Of a stretch of 64,000 nt of DNA, positions 1 through 9,293 are shown one piece after another. Both the position numbers and the translations under genes were made by a program. This stretch comes from Pontibaca salina. GTDB taxonomy: Bacteria; Pseudomonadota; Alphaproteobacteria; Rhodobacterales; Rhodobacteraceae. The first letter of the stretch is position 1; each line of letters begins with the position of its first letter. A model generated the notes under the pieces. That model worked only from the letters and a program-made list of their open reading frames with translations, ran no database searches and was not told the DNA's origin. The DNA lies in NCBI RefSeq assembly GCF_016307205.1, contig NZ_JAEIJD010000005.1, positions 124,001 to 188,000 of the forward strand, given 5' to 3'.

Positions 1-412
1 CGTCAGCAAAGAAAGCGCGGGCGATTTCGACGAATTCGTTGATCACCACCCGTGGCGGCGTGTCCGACTGCGTCAATTCTGCGCCAGCGACCCGAAACAG
101 CGCGCGCAAAGTTGGATCGATACGCGCGATCGGCCATTTCGCAATCAGACTGCGATCGGTCATCTGGTCGATCTTTGCCTGCCAGTTCACTGCGTCCTCG
201 ACGAGCTTGCGAAACAGCGCGATATCGCCGTCCTGCATCTCATCGCCGTCATAGGTCGCGCCAAACCGGTGTTCCAGAAATTCGGCCACGACCTCGCGGG
301 TGGATTGCTCGGTGTGTTCCATCTGGAACAGTGCCTGCACCGCATACAGTCGCGCGGCGCTTCTCATTTTACGTTTCTGATTGCCCGAAAGGGCGCCATC
401 CGAGGGTGTCAT
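1..412 (-). CDS. nusB: Transcription antitermination factor NusB (3' end outside window)
   Basis: NusB binds boxA RNA together with NusE (ribosomal protein S10) and helps RNA polymerase read through rRNA operons. About 137 codons are visible. I translated them from the minus strand because the frame runs off the window. The piece VVINEFVEIARAFF near the visible end is the conserved NusB core, and KMRSAARLYAVQALFQME is the typical first helix. The ATG at 412 overlaps the ribH stop as ATGA, so the two are probably translationally coupled. NusB closing a riboflavin operon is common in Alphaproteobacteria. The C-terminus is missing only because the window ends. Confidence 0.93.
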   Translation of the reverse strand, partial: MTPSDGALSGNQKRKMRSAARLYAVQALFQMEHTEQSTREVVAEFLEHRFGATYDGDEMQDGDIALFRKLVEDAVNWQAKIDQMTDRSLIAKWPIARIDPTLRALFRVAGAELTQSDTPPRVVINEFVEIARAFFAD

Positions 413-960
413 GCGGTGTCTGATCCATGATTTTGGTTCGCCAGCCTGAATTCCTCAGGTGCTGGCCGAAAACCAACCCCTTTGCGTGCGCCACCCCATT
501 TGCGGGTCAATGCGATCAGATGCAACGCCGCCGCCGCCGCGCCCCCACCCTTGTTTTGGCCTTGGGCCTCGGCGCGCACGATTGCCTGATCCCGATTTTC
601 CACGGTCAGGATCCCGTTACCGATGCAAAGCCCCTGCAATCCCATCAGTTGCAGCGCGCGGCTGCTATCATTGCAAACGGTTTCGTAATGCGTCGTTTCG
701 CCCCGAATAACACAGCCCAGCGCCACGTAGCCGTCATAATTTGACATACGGTCGGCAATCGCGATGGCGGTCGGAACCTCCAAAGCACCGGGGACTTCGA
801 CCAGATCAAAACTGCCGCCTGCTGCCGAGATCTCGGCCTGTGCCCCCGCGATCAGTTCATCGGCGATATCCTTGTAATAAGGTGCGACCACGATCAGCAG
901 CTTGACTGGTTTGTCAAATTCAGGCCGCGGCAAGGAGTAATGGGTTTCGGTACCAGCCAT
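409..960 (-). CDS. ribH: 6,7-dimethyl-8-ribityllumazine synthase
   Basis: This enzyme condenses 3,4-dihydroxy-2-butanone 4-phosphate with the ribitylamino-pyrimidinedione to make lumazine, the step before riboflavin synthase. The 183-residue product carries the family blocks VPGALEVP, GCVIRGETTHYETV and GNGILTVEN, then NKGGGAAAAALHLIAL near the C-terminus. The length is slightly above the usual 155-165 because of a short tail rich in charged residues. It lies 3 nt after ribB and overlaps nusB by four bases, so it sits inside a compact minus-strand operon. Nothing suggests loss of function. Confidence 0.96.
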   Translation of the reverse strand: MAGTETHYSLPRPEFDKPVKLLIVVAPYYKDIADELIAGAQAEISAAGGSFDLVEVPGALEVPTAIAIADRMSNYDGYVALGCVIRGETTHYETVCNDSSRALQLMGLQGLCIGNGILTVENRDQAIVRAEAQGQNKGGGAAAAALHLIALTRKWGGARKGVGFRPAPEEFRLANQNHGSDTA

Positions 961-963
961 ATC

Positions 964-2085
964 TCAGTCTTTCGTCATGATCGGGCGCGTTCCAGCAATC
1001 GTCAGGCCAAAAGCATCCAGCCCAAGATAGCGAGTTTGCGGAGAATCGGTAAGGAGGATCAAATCATGCAGCCCGAGCGACGACAGGATCTGTGCGCCCA
1101 GTCCGGTCTGTTTGATCGTGCGCGGCCCCTCTTCTTCGGTCGCGTAAAGTGCGTTGCGCGGCTGGCGGAACAGACAGACCACGCCGCGCCCTTCCTGTGC
1201 GATCAGTTCCATCGCGCGGGGCAGCTCGCGCATCGGTTTTGGCCCCAGCCCGAGCACATCCGACGCCTCGTGCAGGGCATGGGTGCGGGTCAAGACCGGT
1301 TCCGGAGTGCTGATGTCACCTTTGATCAACACCACATGTTCGATGCCATGGGTCTGGTCGGTGAACAGCCGCATCTCCCATTCGCCGCCAAATTCGGACT
1401 GCACAGTTTCGCGCCCGGTTTCGACCACCAGATTGTCGTTGCGGCTGCGATAGATGATCAGATCGCTGATCGTACCGACCTTCAGCCCGTGTTCTGCAGC
1501 GAATTCGACCAAATCCGGCAGCCGCGCCATAGTGCCGTCAGGTTTCAGGATCTCACAGATCACACCGGCCGGTTTTAATCCGGCCAGGCGGGCGATATCG
1601 ACCGCCGCTTCCGTATGGCCCGCACGCACCAGCACCCCGCCAGCACGCGCCCGCAGCGGAAAAATATGGCCCGGCGTAGCCAGGCTAGACAAGGTGTTCT
1701 GCTCATCTATAGCGGTCGCGATTGTATGGGCGCGATCATGGGCGGAAATGCCTGTGCTTACGCCTTCTCGCGCTTCGATCGAGACGGTAAACGGCGTTTC
1801 ATGACGTGAGGAATTGTTGACTGCCATCATTGGCAGCCCCAGTCGATCGACGCGCTCGGCGGTCATCGGCAAACAGATCAAGCCCCGCCCATGCATCGCC
1901 ATAAAATTGATCGCCTCAGGGGTCGCGAATTCGGCGGCGATCACCAGATCACCTTCGTTTTCGCGATCTTCATGATCGACCAGAATGAACATGCGCCCTG
2001 CCCGCGCCTCTTCAATGATTTCTTCGGTCGATGCAATCGCATCACGCAGGTTGCTTTCCACCGGTCCGGGGGTCTCGAAACTCAT
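964..2085 (-). CDS. ribB: 3,4-dihydroxy-2-butanone 4-phosphate synthase with degenerate GTP cyclohydrolase II-like domain
   Basis: The N-terminal half (about residues 1-205) is DHBP synthase, which makes the four-carbon riboflavin precursor from ribulose 5-phosphate. [11 protein letters not shown] (37-47) supplies the acidic metal site and SSRHETPF lies near 95-102. The C-terminal half aligns to GTP cyclohydrolase II but contains none of the three zinc-binding cysteines of the C-x10-C-x-C motif; the equivalent stretch reads [14 protein letters not shown]. This matches the RibBX-type architecture known from Proteobacteria, where the second domain has lost cyclohydrolase activity, so a separate RibA is expected elsewhere. 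The ATG at 2085 was chosen because DHBP synthase starts there and a GAGAGA lies upstream; the open frame extends back to 2205. Confidence 0.92.
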   Translation of the reverse strand: MSFETPGPVESNLRDAIASTEEIIEEARAGRMFILVDHEDRENEGDLVIAAEFATPEAINFMAMHGRGLICLPMTAERVDRLGLPMMAVNNSSRHETPFTVSIEAREGVSTGISAHDRAHTIATAIDEQNTLSSLATPGHIFPLRARAGGVLVRAGHTEAAVDIARLAGLKPAGVICEILKPDGTMARLPDLVEFAAEHGLKVGTISDLIIYRSRNDNLVVETGRETVQSEFGGEWEMRLFTDQTHGIEHVVLIKGDISTPEPVLTRTHALHEASDVLGLGPKPMRELPRAMELIAQEGRGVVCLFRQPRNALYATEEEGPRTIKQTGLGAQILSSLGLHDLILLTDSPQTRYLGLDAFGLTIAGTRPIMTKD

Positions 2086-2223
2086 CGCGCAGTCTCTCGC
2101 TTTGGGGGTCATCCCGCCAGATAACCCACACCAACTCTGATGGCCAGCCTTCTGCAGTGCGGCCCACCGTAATGGCGGAAAATATCTCGACGTCAGTCGG
2201 TGCAATCGTGCGCCGGTATGCGT

Positions 2224-2820
2224 TCAGGCTTGTGGCGTCGCCTCTGCTAGCCTTGCGACATAGCGCGCCAAGGTATCGATTTCCAGATTCACGCCGTCAT
2301 CGACGGTCAGCTCACCCCAGTTGGTTACCTGTTTCGTGTGTGGAATGATATTAACCCCGAAAGTAGCACCATCCACCTCATTGACAGTCAGCGAGGTGCC
2401 ATTCAGCGCCACCGACCCCTTGGGCGCAATGAAGCGCGCCAGATCCTCGGGTGCGCGCAGGGTGACGCGGGTGCTGTCGCCTTCGTCACGCGCTTCGATC
2501 ACTTGGGCCACGCCGTCGACATGGCCCGACACAATATGCCCGCCCAACTCATCACCCACTCGCAATGCCCGCTCAAGATTGATGCGCTTGCCCGGTGTCC
2601 AGTCCGACAGGTTGGTTTTTGAAACGGTCTCGGCACTGATCTGCACGTCGTACCAATCATCGCCCAGCGCAATCACCGTCAGGCAGACCCCGTCGCTCGC
2701 GATCGAAGCACCAATATCTATGCTGGCGGTGTCGTATCCGGTCGCGATACGCGCCCGCAGATCGCCAGCTCGCTCCAACTCGCGAATTGTGCCTACATCG
2801 GTGATGATCCCCGTGAACAT
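2224..2820 (-). CDS. ribE: Riboflavin synthase, alpha chain
   Basis: Riboflavin synthase dismutates two lumazine molecules to riboflavin. The 198-residue protein starts with the signature MFTGIITDVGTI and shows the two internal lumazine-binding barrel repeats, each with a block of the type SIASDGVCLTV or SVALNGTSLTVNEV. GHIVSGHVDGVA links them. The start at 2820 is fixed by the invariant MFTGII; the longer open frame upstream is not coding. It is the first rib gene after the inserted capsule block, so it must have its own promoter in the interval 2821-2937, away from ribD at 7.5-8.6 kb. No FMN riboswitch sequence was seen in that interval. Confidence 0.95.
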   Translation of the reverse strand: MFTGIITDVGTIRELERAGDLRARIATGYDTASIDIGASIASDGVCLTVIALGDDWYDVQISAETVSKTNLSDWTPGKRINLERALRVGDELGGHIVSGHVDGVAQVIEARDEGDSTRVTLRAPEDLARFIAPKGSVALNGTSLTVNEVDGATFGVNIIPHTKQVTNWGELTVDDGVNLEIDTLARYVARLAEATPQA

Positions 2821-2937
2821 GGTTCGGTCCCCGCTTTCTGTCTTTGCCGAGGTACAGCACGCGCCCGCGCGCGACAATGCCAACCTTGCGCTCCTCAACC
2901 GTTGAAGCCATAGTCTGGCCTGAGCGAAAAGCCAAGG

Positions 2938-4293
2938 ATGGCGGCCATAAACCACCGGCAGCAAAAAAATACCATGGCCCCGTCCGACAACAGGCCCTTG
3001 GCGGGCGATGTTTTCCCTCTGGCGCGCAACTTTCTGTTCCTGCAAGGTCCGCATGGGCCATTCTTCAATGCGCTGGCCCAAATACTGCGTGCTGCTGGGG
3101 CGTCAGTCTGGCGGATAGGTTTTAATGCCGGCGACCGGGCGTTCTGGCACCATAGCAAAAGCTATATTCCCTATCGCGGCAGCGCCGAAGCATGGCCCGA
3201 TAAGGTCGCCTCCCTTCTGCGCGAACGCCGGATAACTGATCTGGTCCTTTACGGCGATACCCGCCCCATCCATGCTCAGGCTATTTGCGCGGCGCGGATG
3301 CGCGGTGTGACAGTCCACGTCTTTGAAGAAGGCTATTTGCGTCCCTATTGGGTGACCTATGAGCGCGGCGGATCCAATGGCAATTCCCCCCTTATGAAAA
3401 TGAGCATCGAGCAGATGCAAAGGGCGCTGACGCAATCCGACATGGAGGCCCCACTGCCGCCGGCGCATTGGGGCGACATGCGCCACCATATTTTCTATGG
3501 CGCGCTGTATCATTGGTTCGTCATGTTCAGGAATACGGACTATGCCAATTTCCGCCCCCATCGCGATCTGTCTGTGACCAAAGAGTTTCGACTTTATCTG
3601 CGGCGACTTCTATTGATGCCGGCCCATGCGATTGAGCGCCGGGTGTCGACCGCACGGATCCGGTGCGGCAACTTTCCCTATCACGTTGCGCTATTGCAGT
3701 TGAGTCATGACAGCTCTCTGCGCGCTCATTCCCGGTACTCGGATATGAGCGCATTTCTGAGCGAGATTGTAGAAGGGTTCGCCGCAGGCGCGCCGTGCCA
3801 TCACCATTTGGTTGTCAAAGCTCATCCGCTTGAGGACGGACGTGTGAACCTGCGGCGCGAATTGTATATGCTTGCCCGCCGCCATGGCATTGATGGGCGT
3901 GTACATTACCTTCGCGGCGGTAAACTTGCCCGGCTACTTGACCATGCCCGTAGCGCGGTAACTGTAAACTCGACTGCTGGCCAGCAGGTGCTGTGGCGCG
4001 GGATACCCCTGCGCGCCTTCGGTCGCGCCGTCTATGACAAGCCAGAACTGGTTTCGAAACAACCGCTGGCCGAGTTCTTTGCCGCCCCCCATCGCCCCGA
4101 CAACCGGGCCTACAAGGACTTTCGGCGCTATTTGCTGGAAACCAGCCAGGTCCCAGGGGGCTTCTATTCTACGCGCGCTCGGCGTCAGCTGTTACGTCAG
4201 GTTGTCGATCTGATGCTGAATTGCGCTGATCCTTATCAAGCGCTGACAACAGGGACGTCGGCACCAAGGCAACAGTTTCAGTTCATCAGGTAA
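2938..4293 (+). CDS. kpsS: Capsular polysaccharide export protein, KpsS-like (Kdo transferase family)
   Basis: In group 2 capsules KpsS works with KpsC to add the beta-Kdo linker to the lipid anchor on which the capsule chain is exported. The family hallmarks are clear: FLFLQGPHGPFF near the start, then VFEEGYLRPYWVTYERGG and NSPLM at roughly 130-152, and VNSTAGQQVLWRGIPL near 347-362. No signal peptide or membrane segment is seen, which fits a cytoplasmic enzyme. The start is uncertain. ATG 2938 has AAGG directly against it, and ATG 2974 (12 codons in) lacks a clear ribosome site. It begins a plus-strand trio placed inside the minus-strand riboflavin operon, divergent from ribE. Confidence 0.86.
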   Translation: MAAINHRQQKNTMAPSDNRPLAGDVFPLARNFLFLQGPHGPFFNALAQILRAAGASVWRIGFNAGDRAFWHHSKSYIPYRGSAEAWPDKVASLLRERRITDLVLYGDTRPIHAQAICAARMRGVTVHVFEEGYLRPYWVTYERGGSNGNSPLMKMSIEQMQRALTQSDMEAPLPPAHWGDMRHHIFYGALYHWFVMFRNTDYANFRPHRDLSVTKEFRLYLRRLLLMPAHAIERRVSTARIRCGNFPYHVALLQLSHDSSLRAHSRYSDMSAFLSEIVEGFAAGAPCHHHLVVKAHPLEDGRVNLRRELYMLARRHGIDGRVHYLRGGKLARLLDHARSAVTVNSTAGQQVLWRGIPLRAFGRAVYDKPELVSKQPLAEFFAAPHRPDNRAYKDFRRYLLETSQVPGGFYSTRARRQLLRQVVDLMLNCADPYQALTTGTSAPRQQFQFIR

Positions 4294-4385
4294 GACAAAT
4301 CGATCGGCGACTGGATTTTCACGTCTGGCCCAGATAGCGTGCGCAAAACGATGGTACAAAGAGTAATTGGTCGAGGTAAACTGCT

Positions 4386-5519
4386 TTGATATTCCGACAG
4401 TCTCGGTGGGTGCGGCCCATAGCATTGCTGGCAACTCTCAGCGTTTTGGCCGCCTGCGGGTTGCCGCAGCTTGGCCCCAACAAGCGGCAAATCTTCGCAG
4501 GCTCGGTCCAGAATAGTGGCAACGCCTTCGTGATACCCGTAAATGACGCGGTTACGCGCGCCACTGCCGTGATGCCGGCCTTGGGGTTTTCCGGTGATTT
4601 TCTAAACGCAGCCCAGCTGGATTCGGACACGATTCGTCCCGGTGACGTCTTGGGTCTGACCATTTGGGAAAACGTCGATGATGGATTGCTGTCAGGCCCG
4701 ACCGGAAGCTCAACCATGCTGGAAGAGGTTCAAGTAGACGGCAACGGATACGTCTTTGTTCCCTATGCGGGGCGGGTCCGCGCGGCAGGCAATTCTCCGG
4801 AACAATTGCGTGAAGCGATCACCCGTCAGCTTGAACAGCAAACCCCCGACCCTCAGGTCGAGGTGCGCCGCATGGCCGGTGATGGATCAACGGTGTCTTT
4901 GGTCGGGTCGGTTGGCGCACAGGGAGTCTATCCGATTGAAAGACCCACTCGCACATTGGCCACCATGCTGGCGCGGGCCGGCGGCGTCGATATCGAGCCC
5001 GAAATTGCGCAAATCACCGTCACCCGCGGTGGCCGGAAAGGCCAAGTCTGGTTTCAGGACCTATTCGCCCATCCCGAGCTAGACATCGCGCTGCGCAACG
5101 GCGACCGAATCCTCGTTGAAGAAGACACCAGAGCATTTACCGCCCTTGGCGCAACGACCCGTCAAGCACGCGTGCCATTCGAAACCAGAGATCTGTCCGC
5201 ACTCGAAGCCATTGCACAGGTCGGCGGCTTGGTTTCTATCTCTTCAGATCCGACGGGTGTCTTCGTGCTGCGCGAAGAACGGGCGGAAGTTGCCAACGCA
5301 ATTTTGGGCCGCAATGACCTGCAAGGCCCGCAGCGTATCGTTTATGTGCTGGATCTGGCCGAGCCCAACGGCCTGTTCATGGCCCGCGACTTCCTGATCC
5401 GCGACGGTGATTCGCTTTATGTTACCGAAGCACCCTATGCGCAGTGGGCGAAGTCGATCTCGATCATCTTCGGAGCAATCACACCCGTGGCAAGTCTCGA
5501 TAGCTTAGCTGGCAGTTAA
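4386..5519 (+). CDS. Polysaccharide export lipoprotein, KpsD/Wza-type outer membrane channel
   Basis: Members of this family form the periplasmic/outer-membrane exit channel for capsule chains. The 377-residue product has a charged N-terminus, a hydrophobic stretch and a lipobox LAAC (about residues 21-24), so it should be an outer membrane lipoprotein. The polysaccharide-export domain follows (DTIRPGDVLGLTIWENVDD, then VQVDGNGYVFVPYAGRV), and after it come two SLBB-type ligand-binding folds (SLVGSVGAQGVYPI, then LSALEAIAQVGGL). The start is TTG, supported by GAGG at 4373-4376, nine bases upstream. It sits between the KpsS- and KpsC-like genes. KpsM, KpsT and KpsE partners are not in this window. 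Confidence 0.86.
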   Translation: MIFRQSRWVRPIALLATLSVLAACGLPQLGPNKRQIFAGSVQNSGNAFVIPVNDAVTRATAVMPALGFSGDFLNAAQLDSDTIRPGDVLGLTIWENVDDGLLSGPTGSSTMLEEVQVDGNGYVFVPYAGRVRAAGNSPEQLREAITRQLEQQTPDPQVEVRRMAGDGSTVSLVGSVGAQGVYPIERPTRTLATMLARAGGVDIEPEIAQITVTRGGRKGQVWFQDLFAHPELDIALRNGDRILVEEDTRAFTALGATTRQARVPFETRDLSALEAIAQVGGLVSISSDPTGVFVLREERAEVANAILGRNDLQGPQRIVYVLDLAEPNGLFMARDFLIRDGDSLYVTEAPYAQWAKSISIIFGAITPVASLDSLAGS

Positions 5520-5521
5520 GA

Positions 5522-7531
5522 TTGCGCGACAATTGGCATGACGACGCAACCGGGGGTATCCGCCCCCGGTTGTTCGCTTTCAACGGGGGCCTATTTACGC
5601 AGCGCGTGCGCCGTATCCTAACGCTTTCTGGCTATCATGTGCAGATCGGCCTGCCGCGTGCTGGGGATATGGTGGGGATCTGGGGCAACAGTCCGACCGC
5701 CTGGAGGGGGCGAGCAGTGGCGGCCCGGCGCGCACTGCCGTTGTTGCGTATCGAAGACGCGTTTCTGCGCAGCCTGCACCCCGGTCGCGCCGGCGAAGCG
5801 CCCATCAGTCTTGTGATCGATCGCCGGGGCGTGCACTTCGATGCTTCGGCCCCGTCCGATCTGGAACATCTGCTGGCGACAGCGCCGCTGACCGATACCA
5901 AGCTGCTGGACCGCGCGCGCGATGCAATCAAGAGGATGCGCGAGGCACATCTGAGCAAATACAGCGGCTACGATGTGGCTAGCACACTGCCAGCCCCCGG
6001 TTATGTCCTGATCGTCGATCAGACGCGCGGTGATGCCTCGGTGCGGGCCAGCGGCGGCGATATCGCGCTTTTCCAAGAGATGCTGCGCCGCGCACTAGAA
6101 GAGCACCCCGAAGCACGGTTTGTCATCAAGACACATCCTGAAACCTCCGCTGGGTATCGCCCCGGGCACTACAGCGCTGCCGACGCTAATGAGCGCATCA
6201 CGATTGTCGATTGGCCAATCAGCCCGTGGGCACTGCTAAAAGGTGCGCAGGCGGTATATACGCTGTCGTCGCAATTGGGCTTCGAGGCGATCCTTGCAGG
6301 TCACCGCCCGCGCGTATTCGGCACGCCATTCTATGCCGGATGGGGGCTGACGCACGACGAGACCCCGCTACCCCGCCGACAGCGCCGCCTGACAAGCGCA
6401 CAGCTTTTCGCAGCGTCCATGATCCTCTACCCGCACTGGTACGATCCGTTCCGTGACCGCCTATGCGAAATCGAAACCGTGCTGGACAATCTCGAAGCTC
6501 AGGTCAGCGCATGGCGGCAGGACCACGCCGGCTGGGTCGCAAGCGGAATGCGCCTGTGGAAACGCGCGCCGTTACAGGCAATGTTCGGCCAGCAAAAGCG
6601 CATGATTTTTGACAACGGCCCGGCGCGGGCTGCGCGTGCGCGGCGATCGCGCATGGTCTGGGCCGGTCACGCGTCATGCAAGAATGATGATCGGGTGCGG
6701 GTCGAAGACGGCTTTCTGCGCTCGTTCGGCCTTGGCGCGGCATTGGTGCCGCCGCTGTCGCTGGTGCTGGATGATCTTGGCATCTATTACGACCCCTCAC
6801 GCCCCAGCCGGCTGGAACAATTGATCGAAACGCGTGCAATCCTGACACCCCGACAACAACGTCGTGCGGAAGCATTGATCGACGTGCTGATTTCAGCGGG
6901 GTTGAGCAAATACAACCTGCCGGGCGCGACGCCTGAATTGCCGGAAGGATACAGGATATTGGTGCCGGGTCAGGTCGCTGATGACGCATCAATCCGAACC
7001 GGAACCGACCGCATATCGACAAACATAGACATGCTGCGCGCCGCACGCGCCGCCAATCCGCAAGCGGTGATTATTTACAAACCCCATCCTGATGTCGAAG
7101 CAGGTTTGCGCGACGGTGCTATCGCAGCGACAGAACTGGCCGACGTCGTTGTCACGAATACCGACCCCGCCAAGCTGCTTTCTCAGGTTGATGCGGTCTG
7201 GACGATGACATCGCTGCTCGGTTTCGAGGCTCTGCTACGGGGGCTGCCAGTCACCACATTAGGGGCACCGTTCTATGCTGGTTGGGGGCTGACGACCGAT
7301 CTGGGCAAGGTGCCTGAACGGCGCCGCGCGCGCCCTAGTCTGGCTGGGCTGGCCCATGCCGCGCTGATCGACTATCCACGCTATCTTGATCCCGTCACGA
7401 ACCGGATCTGTCCGGTTGAGGTCATCGCCGAACGCTTGGCCGACGGCACCGTGCTGCGCCGCAGTCCCGGCAACCGCGCGCTGTCAAAATTGCAGGGTTT
7501 GTTTGCCAGCTGCGCCCCGCTGTGGCGTTAA
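5522..7531 (+). CDS. kpsC: Capsular polysaccharide export protein, KpsC-like (two-module Kdo transferase)
   Basis: KpsC builds the poly-Kdo linker of group 2 capsules. The 669-residue protein is an internal duplication. Module one (about 15-315) has EDAFLRSL, VIDRRGVHFD, KTHPE and GTPFYAGWGLT. Module two (about 370-650) has EDGFLRSFGLGA, VLDDLGIYYD, YKPHPDVE and GAPFYAGWGLT. This matches the known two-domain architecture with two transferase sites. The TTG start lies two bases after the preceding stop; the ribosome site is weak, so translational coupling is likely. Its TAA stop shares a TTAA palindrome (7528-7531) with the convergent ribD stop, leaving no room for a terminator between them. 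Confidence 0.9.
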   Translation: MRDNWHDDATGGIRPRLFAFNGGLFTQRVRRILTLSGYHVQIGLPRAGDMVGIWGNSPTAWRGRAVAARRALPLLRIEDAFLRSLHPGRAGEAPISLVIDRRGVHFDASAPSDLEHLLATAPLTDTKLLDRARDAIKRMREAHLSKYSGYDVASTLPAPGYVLIVDQTRGDASVRASGGDIALFQEMLRRALEEHPEARFVIKTHPETSAGYRPGHYSAADANERITIVDWPISPWALLKGAQAVYTLSSQLGFEAILAGHRPRVFGTPFYAGWGLTHDETPLPRRQRRLTSAQLFAASMILYPHWYDPFRDRLCEIETVLDNLEAQVSAWRQDHAGWVASGMRLWKRAPLQAMFGQQKRMIFDNGPARAARARRSRMVWAGHASCKNDDRVRVEDGFLRSFGLGAALVPPLSLVLDDLGIYYDPSRPSRLEQLIETRAILTPRQQRRAEALIDVLISAGLSKYNLPGATPELPEGYRILVPGQVADDASIRTGTDRISTNIDMLRAARAANPQAVIIYKPHPDVEAGLRDGAIAATELADVVVTNTDPAKLLSQVDAVWTMTSLLGFEALLRGLPVTTLGAPFYAGWGLTTDLGKVPERRRARPSLAGLAHAALIDYPRYLDPVTNRICPVEVIAERLADGTVLRRSPGNRALSKLQGLFASCAPLWR

Positions 7532-8628
7532 ATCTGCGCCCGCACCCAATGGTGCAGCACGTCGGCCCCGATGGCCCGTGTCTCAAGAAGCCGGAACCGA
7601 GCCGCATTGTCGAGACGTTGCAGCCCCAATGCTCCGATGGCGGGCAACCCGTCGCCGCCAATCGTCAGCCCAGCGGTAAATCCGACCAGCTCATCTACCA
7701 GATCAGCCCCCAAAAGCGACGCAGCCAAAGCCCCACCGCCTTCACAGAATACACGGGTAAGCCCCGCTTCGCCCAATTTCTGCAGCACATCGGCCATATC
7801 GATTTGGCCAGATATAACCCCACAGGGCACTAACCGGGCACCTAGGCCCTCCCAAGCGCTGACACGTTCGCCATCGGCACCGGAACCATGACAGAGCCAC
7901 AGCGGCACATCGCCTGCTGAACGCGCTAACTGCCCCATAAGCGGCAGCTCCAGATGGCGCGATACGACCACGCGCACCGGCTGGTGCTCGATGCCAAGGT
8001 CGCGCACCGTCAGCGAGGGATCGTCGGCCCGCACTGTTCCGGCCCCGACCATCACCGCATCGTGGCGCGCGCGCATTCCATGCACCAAGCGGCGCGCGTC
8101 AGGGCCTGTGATCCACTGGCTGTGCCCGCTCGCGGTGGCGATGCGCCCGTCAAAACTGCTGGCAAGTTTTAAGGTAACCATGGGGCGTCCCTGCTCGGCT
8201 TTCAGAAGAAACCCTGCATGATCCCGGCCGGCCTGTCGGCTTAGGACACCCGTTGTTAATTCGATCCCGGCCTCGCGTAACATGGCGAAGCCCTGCCCGG
8301 AAACACGCGGATCACTGTCTTCGAAAGGGGCGACGACACGGGCAATGCCCGCCTTGATCAGCGCCTCGGCACAGGGCGGTGTCTTGCCGTGATGCGCACA
8401 AGGCTCAAGCGTGACATAGGCCGTCGCACCCCTTGCAGCCGCGCCAGCCTGTTCCAACGCCATGGGCTCGGCATGGGGACGCCCGCCCGGTGCGGTCCAG
8501 CCCCGTCCCACAATACGGGTGCCCTTGACGATCACGCACCCGACAGCCGGATTGGGCCAGCACGCGCCCTGATTGCGCCGCCCCAAAGACAGGGCGAGCG
8601 CCATGAATCTTTCGTCTAGATAGCTCAC
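7528..8628 (-). CDS. ribD: Bifunctional riboflavin deaminase/reductase
   Basis: RibD deaminates and then reduces the ribosylamino-pyrimidine intermediate of riboflavin synthesis. The N-terminal deaminase (about 1-145) carries the zinc motif HAE (in [11 protein letters not shown], near 52) and [16 protein letters not shown] (near 75-90). The C-terminal reductase (about 146-360) has [18 protein letters not shown] and a glycine-rich [12 protein letters not shown]. The length of 366 is normal. ATG 8628 overlaps the nrdR stop as ATGA. The 3' end runs head-on into kpsC with overlapping stop codons, so ribD is physically cut off from ribE, which lies 4.7 kb downstream beyond the capsule block. Confidence 0.96.
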   Translation of the reverse strand: MSYLDERFMALALSLGRRNQGACWPNPAVGCVIVKGTRIVGRGWTAPGGRPHAEPMALEQAGAAARGATAYVTLEPCAHHGKTPPCAEALIKAGIARVVAPFEDSDPRVSGQGFAMLREAGIELTTGVLSRQAGRDHAGFLLKAEQGRPMVTLKLASSFDGRIATASGHSQWITGPDARRLVHGMRARHDAVMVGAGTVRADDPSLTVRDLGIEHQPVRVVVSRHLELPLMGQLARSAGDVPLWLCHGSGADGERVSAWEGLGARLVPCGVISGQIDMADVLQKLGEAGLTRVFCEGGGALAASLLGADLVDELVGFTAGLTIGGDGLPAIGALGLQRLDNAARFRLLETRAIGADVLHHWVRAQI

Positions 8629-9092
8629 TCGTCCGAGGCTGCGCCCGGGTGCAGCTCGCTTACGAACTTGTCGAAATCATCTGCAGCCTGAAAATTCTTA
8701 TAGACGCTGGCAAAGCGCACATAAGCGACCGTATCGATCCGGGCCAACGCCTCCATCACGATTTCGCCAATCTTCTTGGATGGAATGTCGGTTTCGCCCA
8801 TGCTTTCCAGCCGCCGCACGATGCCGGAAATCATCTGGTCAATGCGTTCGGGTTCGATCGGGCGTTTCTGCATGGAGATACGGATCGAGCGCTCCAACTT
8901 GTCGCGGTCAAAACTTTCGCGCTTGCCGGTGGTCTTTATGACGACAAGATCGCGGAGCTGCACGCGTTCATAGGTTGTAAACCGCCCGCCACAGGCCGGA
9001 CAGAACCGCCGTCGCCTGATCGCGACATGATCCTCGGCTGGGCGCGAGTCCTTGACCTGCGATTCCATGTTTCCGCAAAACGGGCAACGCAT
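8625..9092 (-). CDS. nrdR: Transcriptional repressor NrdR
   Basis: NrdR represses ribonucleotide reductase genes in response to ATP/dATP. The 155-residue protein has the zinc ribbon C3-x2-C6 ... C31-x2-C34 followed by the ATP-cone ([20 protein letters not shown], then VYKNFQ near residue 132). The length and order are canonical. It is the first gene of the nrdR-ribD pair and overlaps ribD by four bases. A GAGGAAGGG precedes the ATG. The 200-bp divergent interval with the dodecin gene must hold its promoter; I saw no convincing NrdR box there. Confidence 0.97.
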   Translation of the reverse strand: MRCPFCGNMESQVKDSRPAEDHVAIRRRRFCPACGGRFTTYERVQLRDLVVIKTTGKRESFDRDKLERSIRISMQKRPIEPERIDQMISGIVRRLESMGETDIPSKKIGEIVMEALARIDTVAYVRFASVYKNFQAADDFDKFVSELHPGAASDE

Positions 9093-9253
9093 CAGCCGGT
9101 CCCTTCCTCAAATTTTCCTCTATTTGTGGTCGCCTGGCACCACTTGTCCACAACTATAGGCGACACTCCAGACTTTGGGTAGAGGCAATTTCCACCCCCC
9201 ATATGGACAGATGGAACCGACGCTGCAGCAGCCGCGTTCTCCGCGTGAGGGTA

Positions 9254-9268
9254 CCGGGAGTCTCCCGC
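9254..9268. promoter_or_regulatory. Short palindrome in nrdR-dodecin divergent interval
   Basis: CGGGAGTCTCCCG forms a 13-base perfect palindrome about 27 bases before the dodecin ATG and within the nrdR/dodecin divergent region. It could be an operator or a small hairpin in the dodecin leader. No known regulator motif is recognised, so function is inference only. Confidence 0.25.
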
Positions 9269-9293
9269 GCCCCCCTATGCACAGGAGTCGGAT

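Noticed and set aside
2086-2937. FMN riboswitch upstream of ribE or ribB
   Set aside because: The conserved RFN-element blocks were not found in the intervals before ribE or ribB.
9093-9293. NrdR box in the nrdR-dodecin interval
   Set aside because: No sequence close to the ACACWATATNGWGT type was seen.
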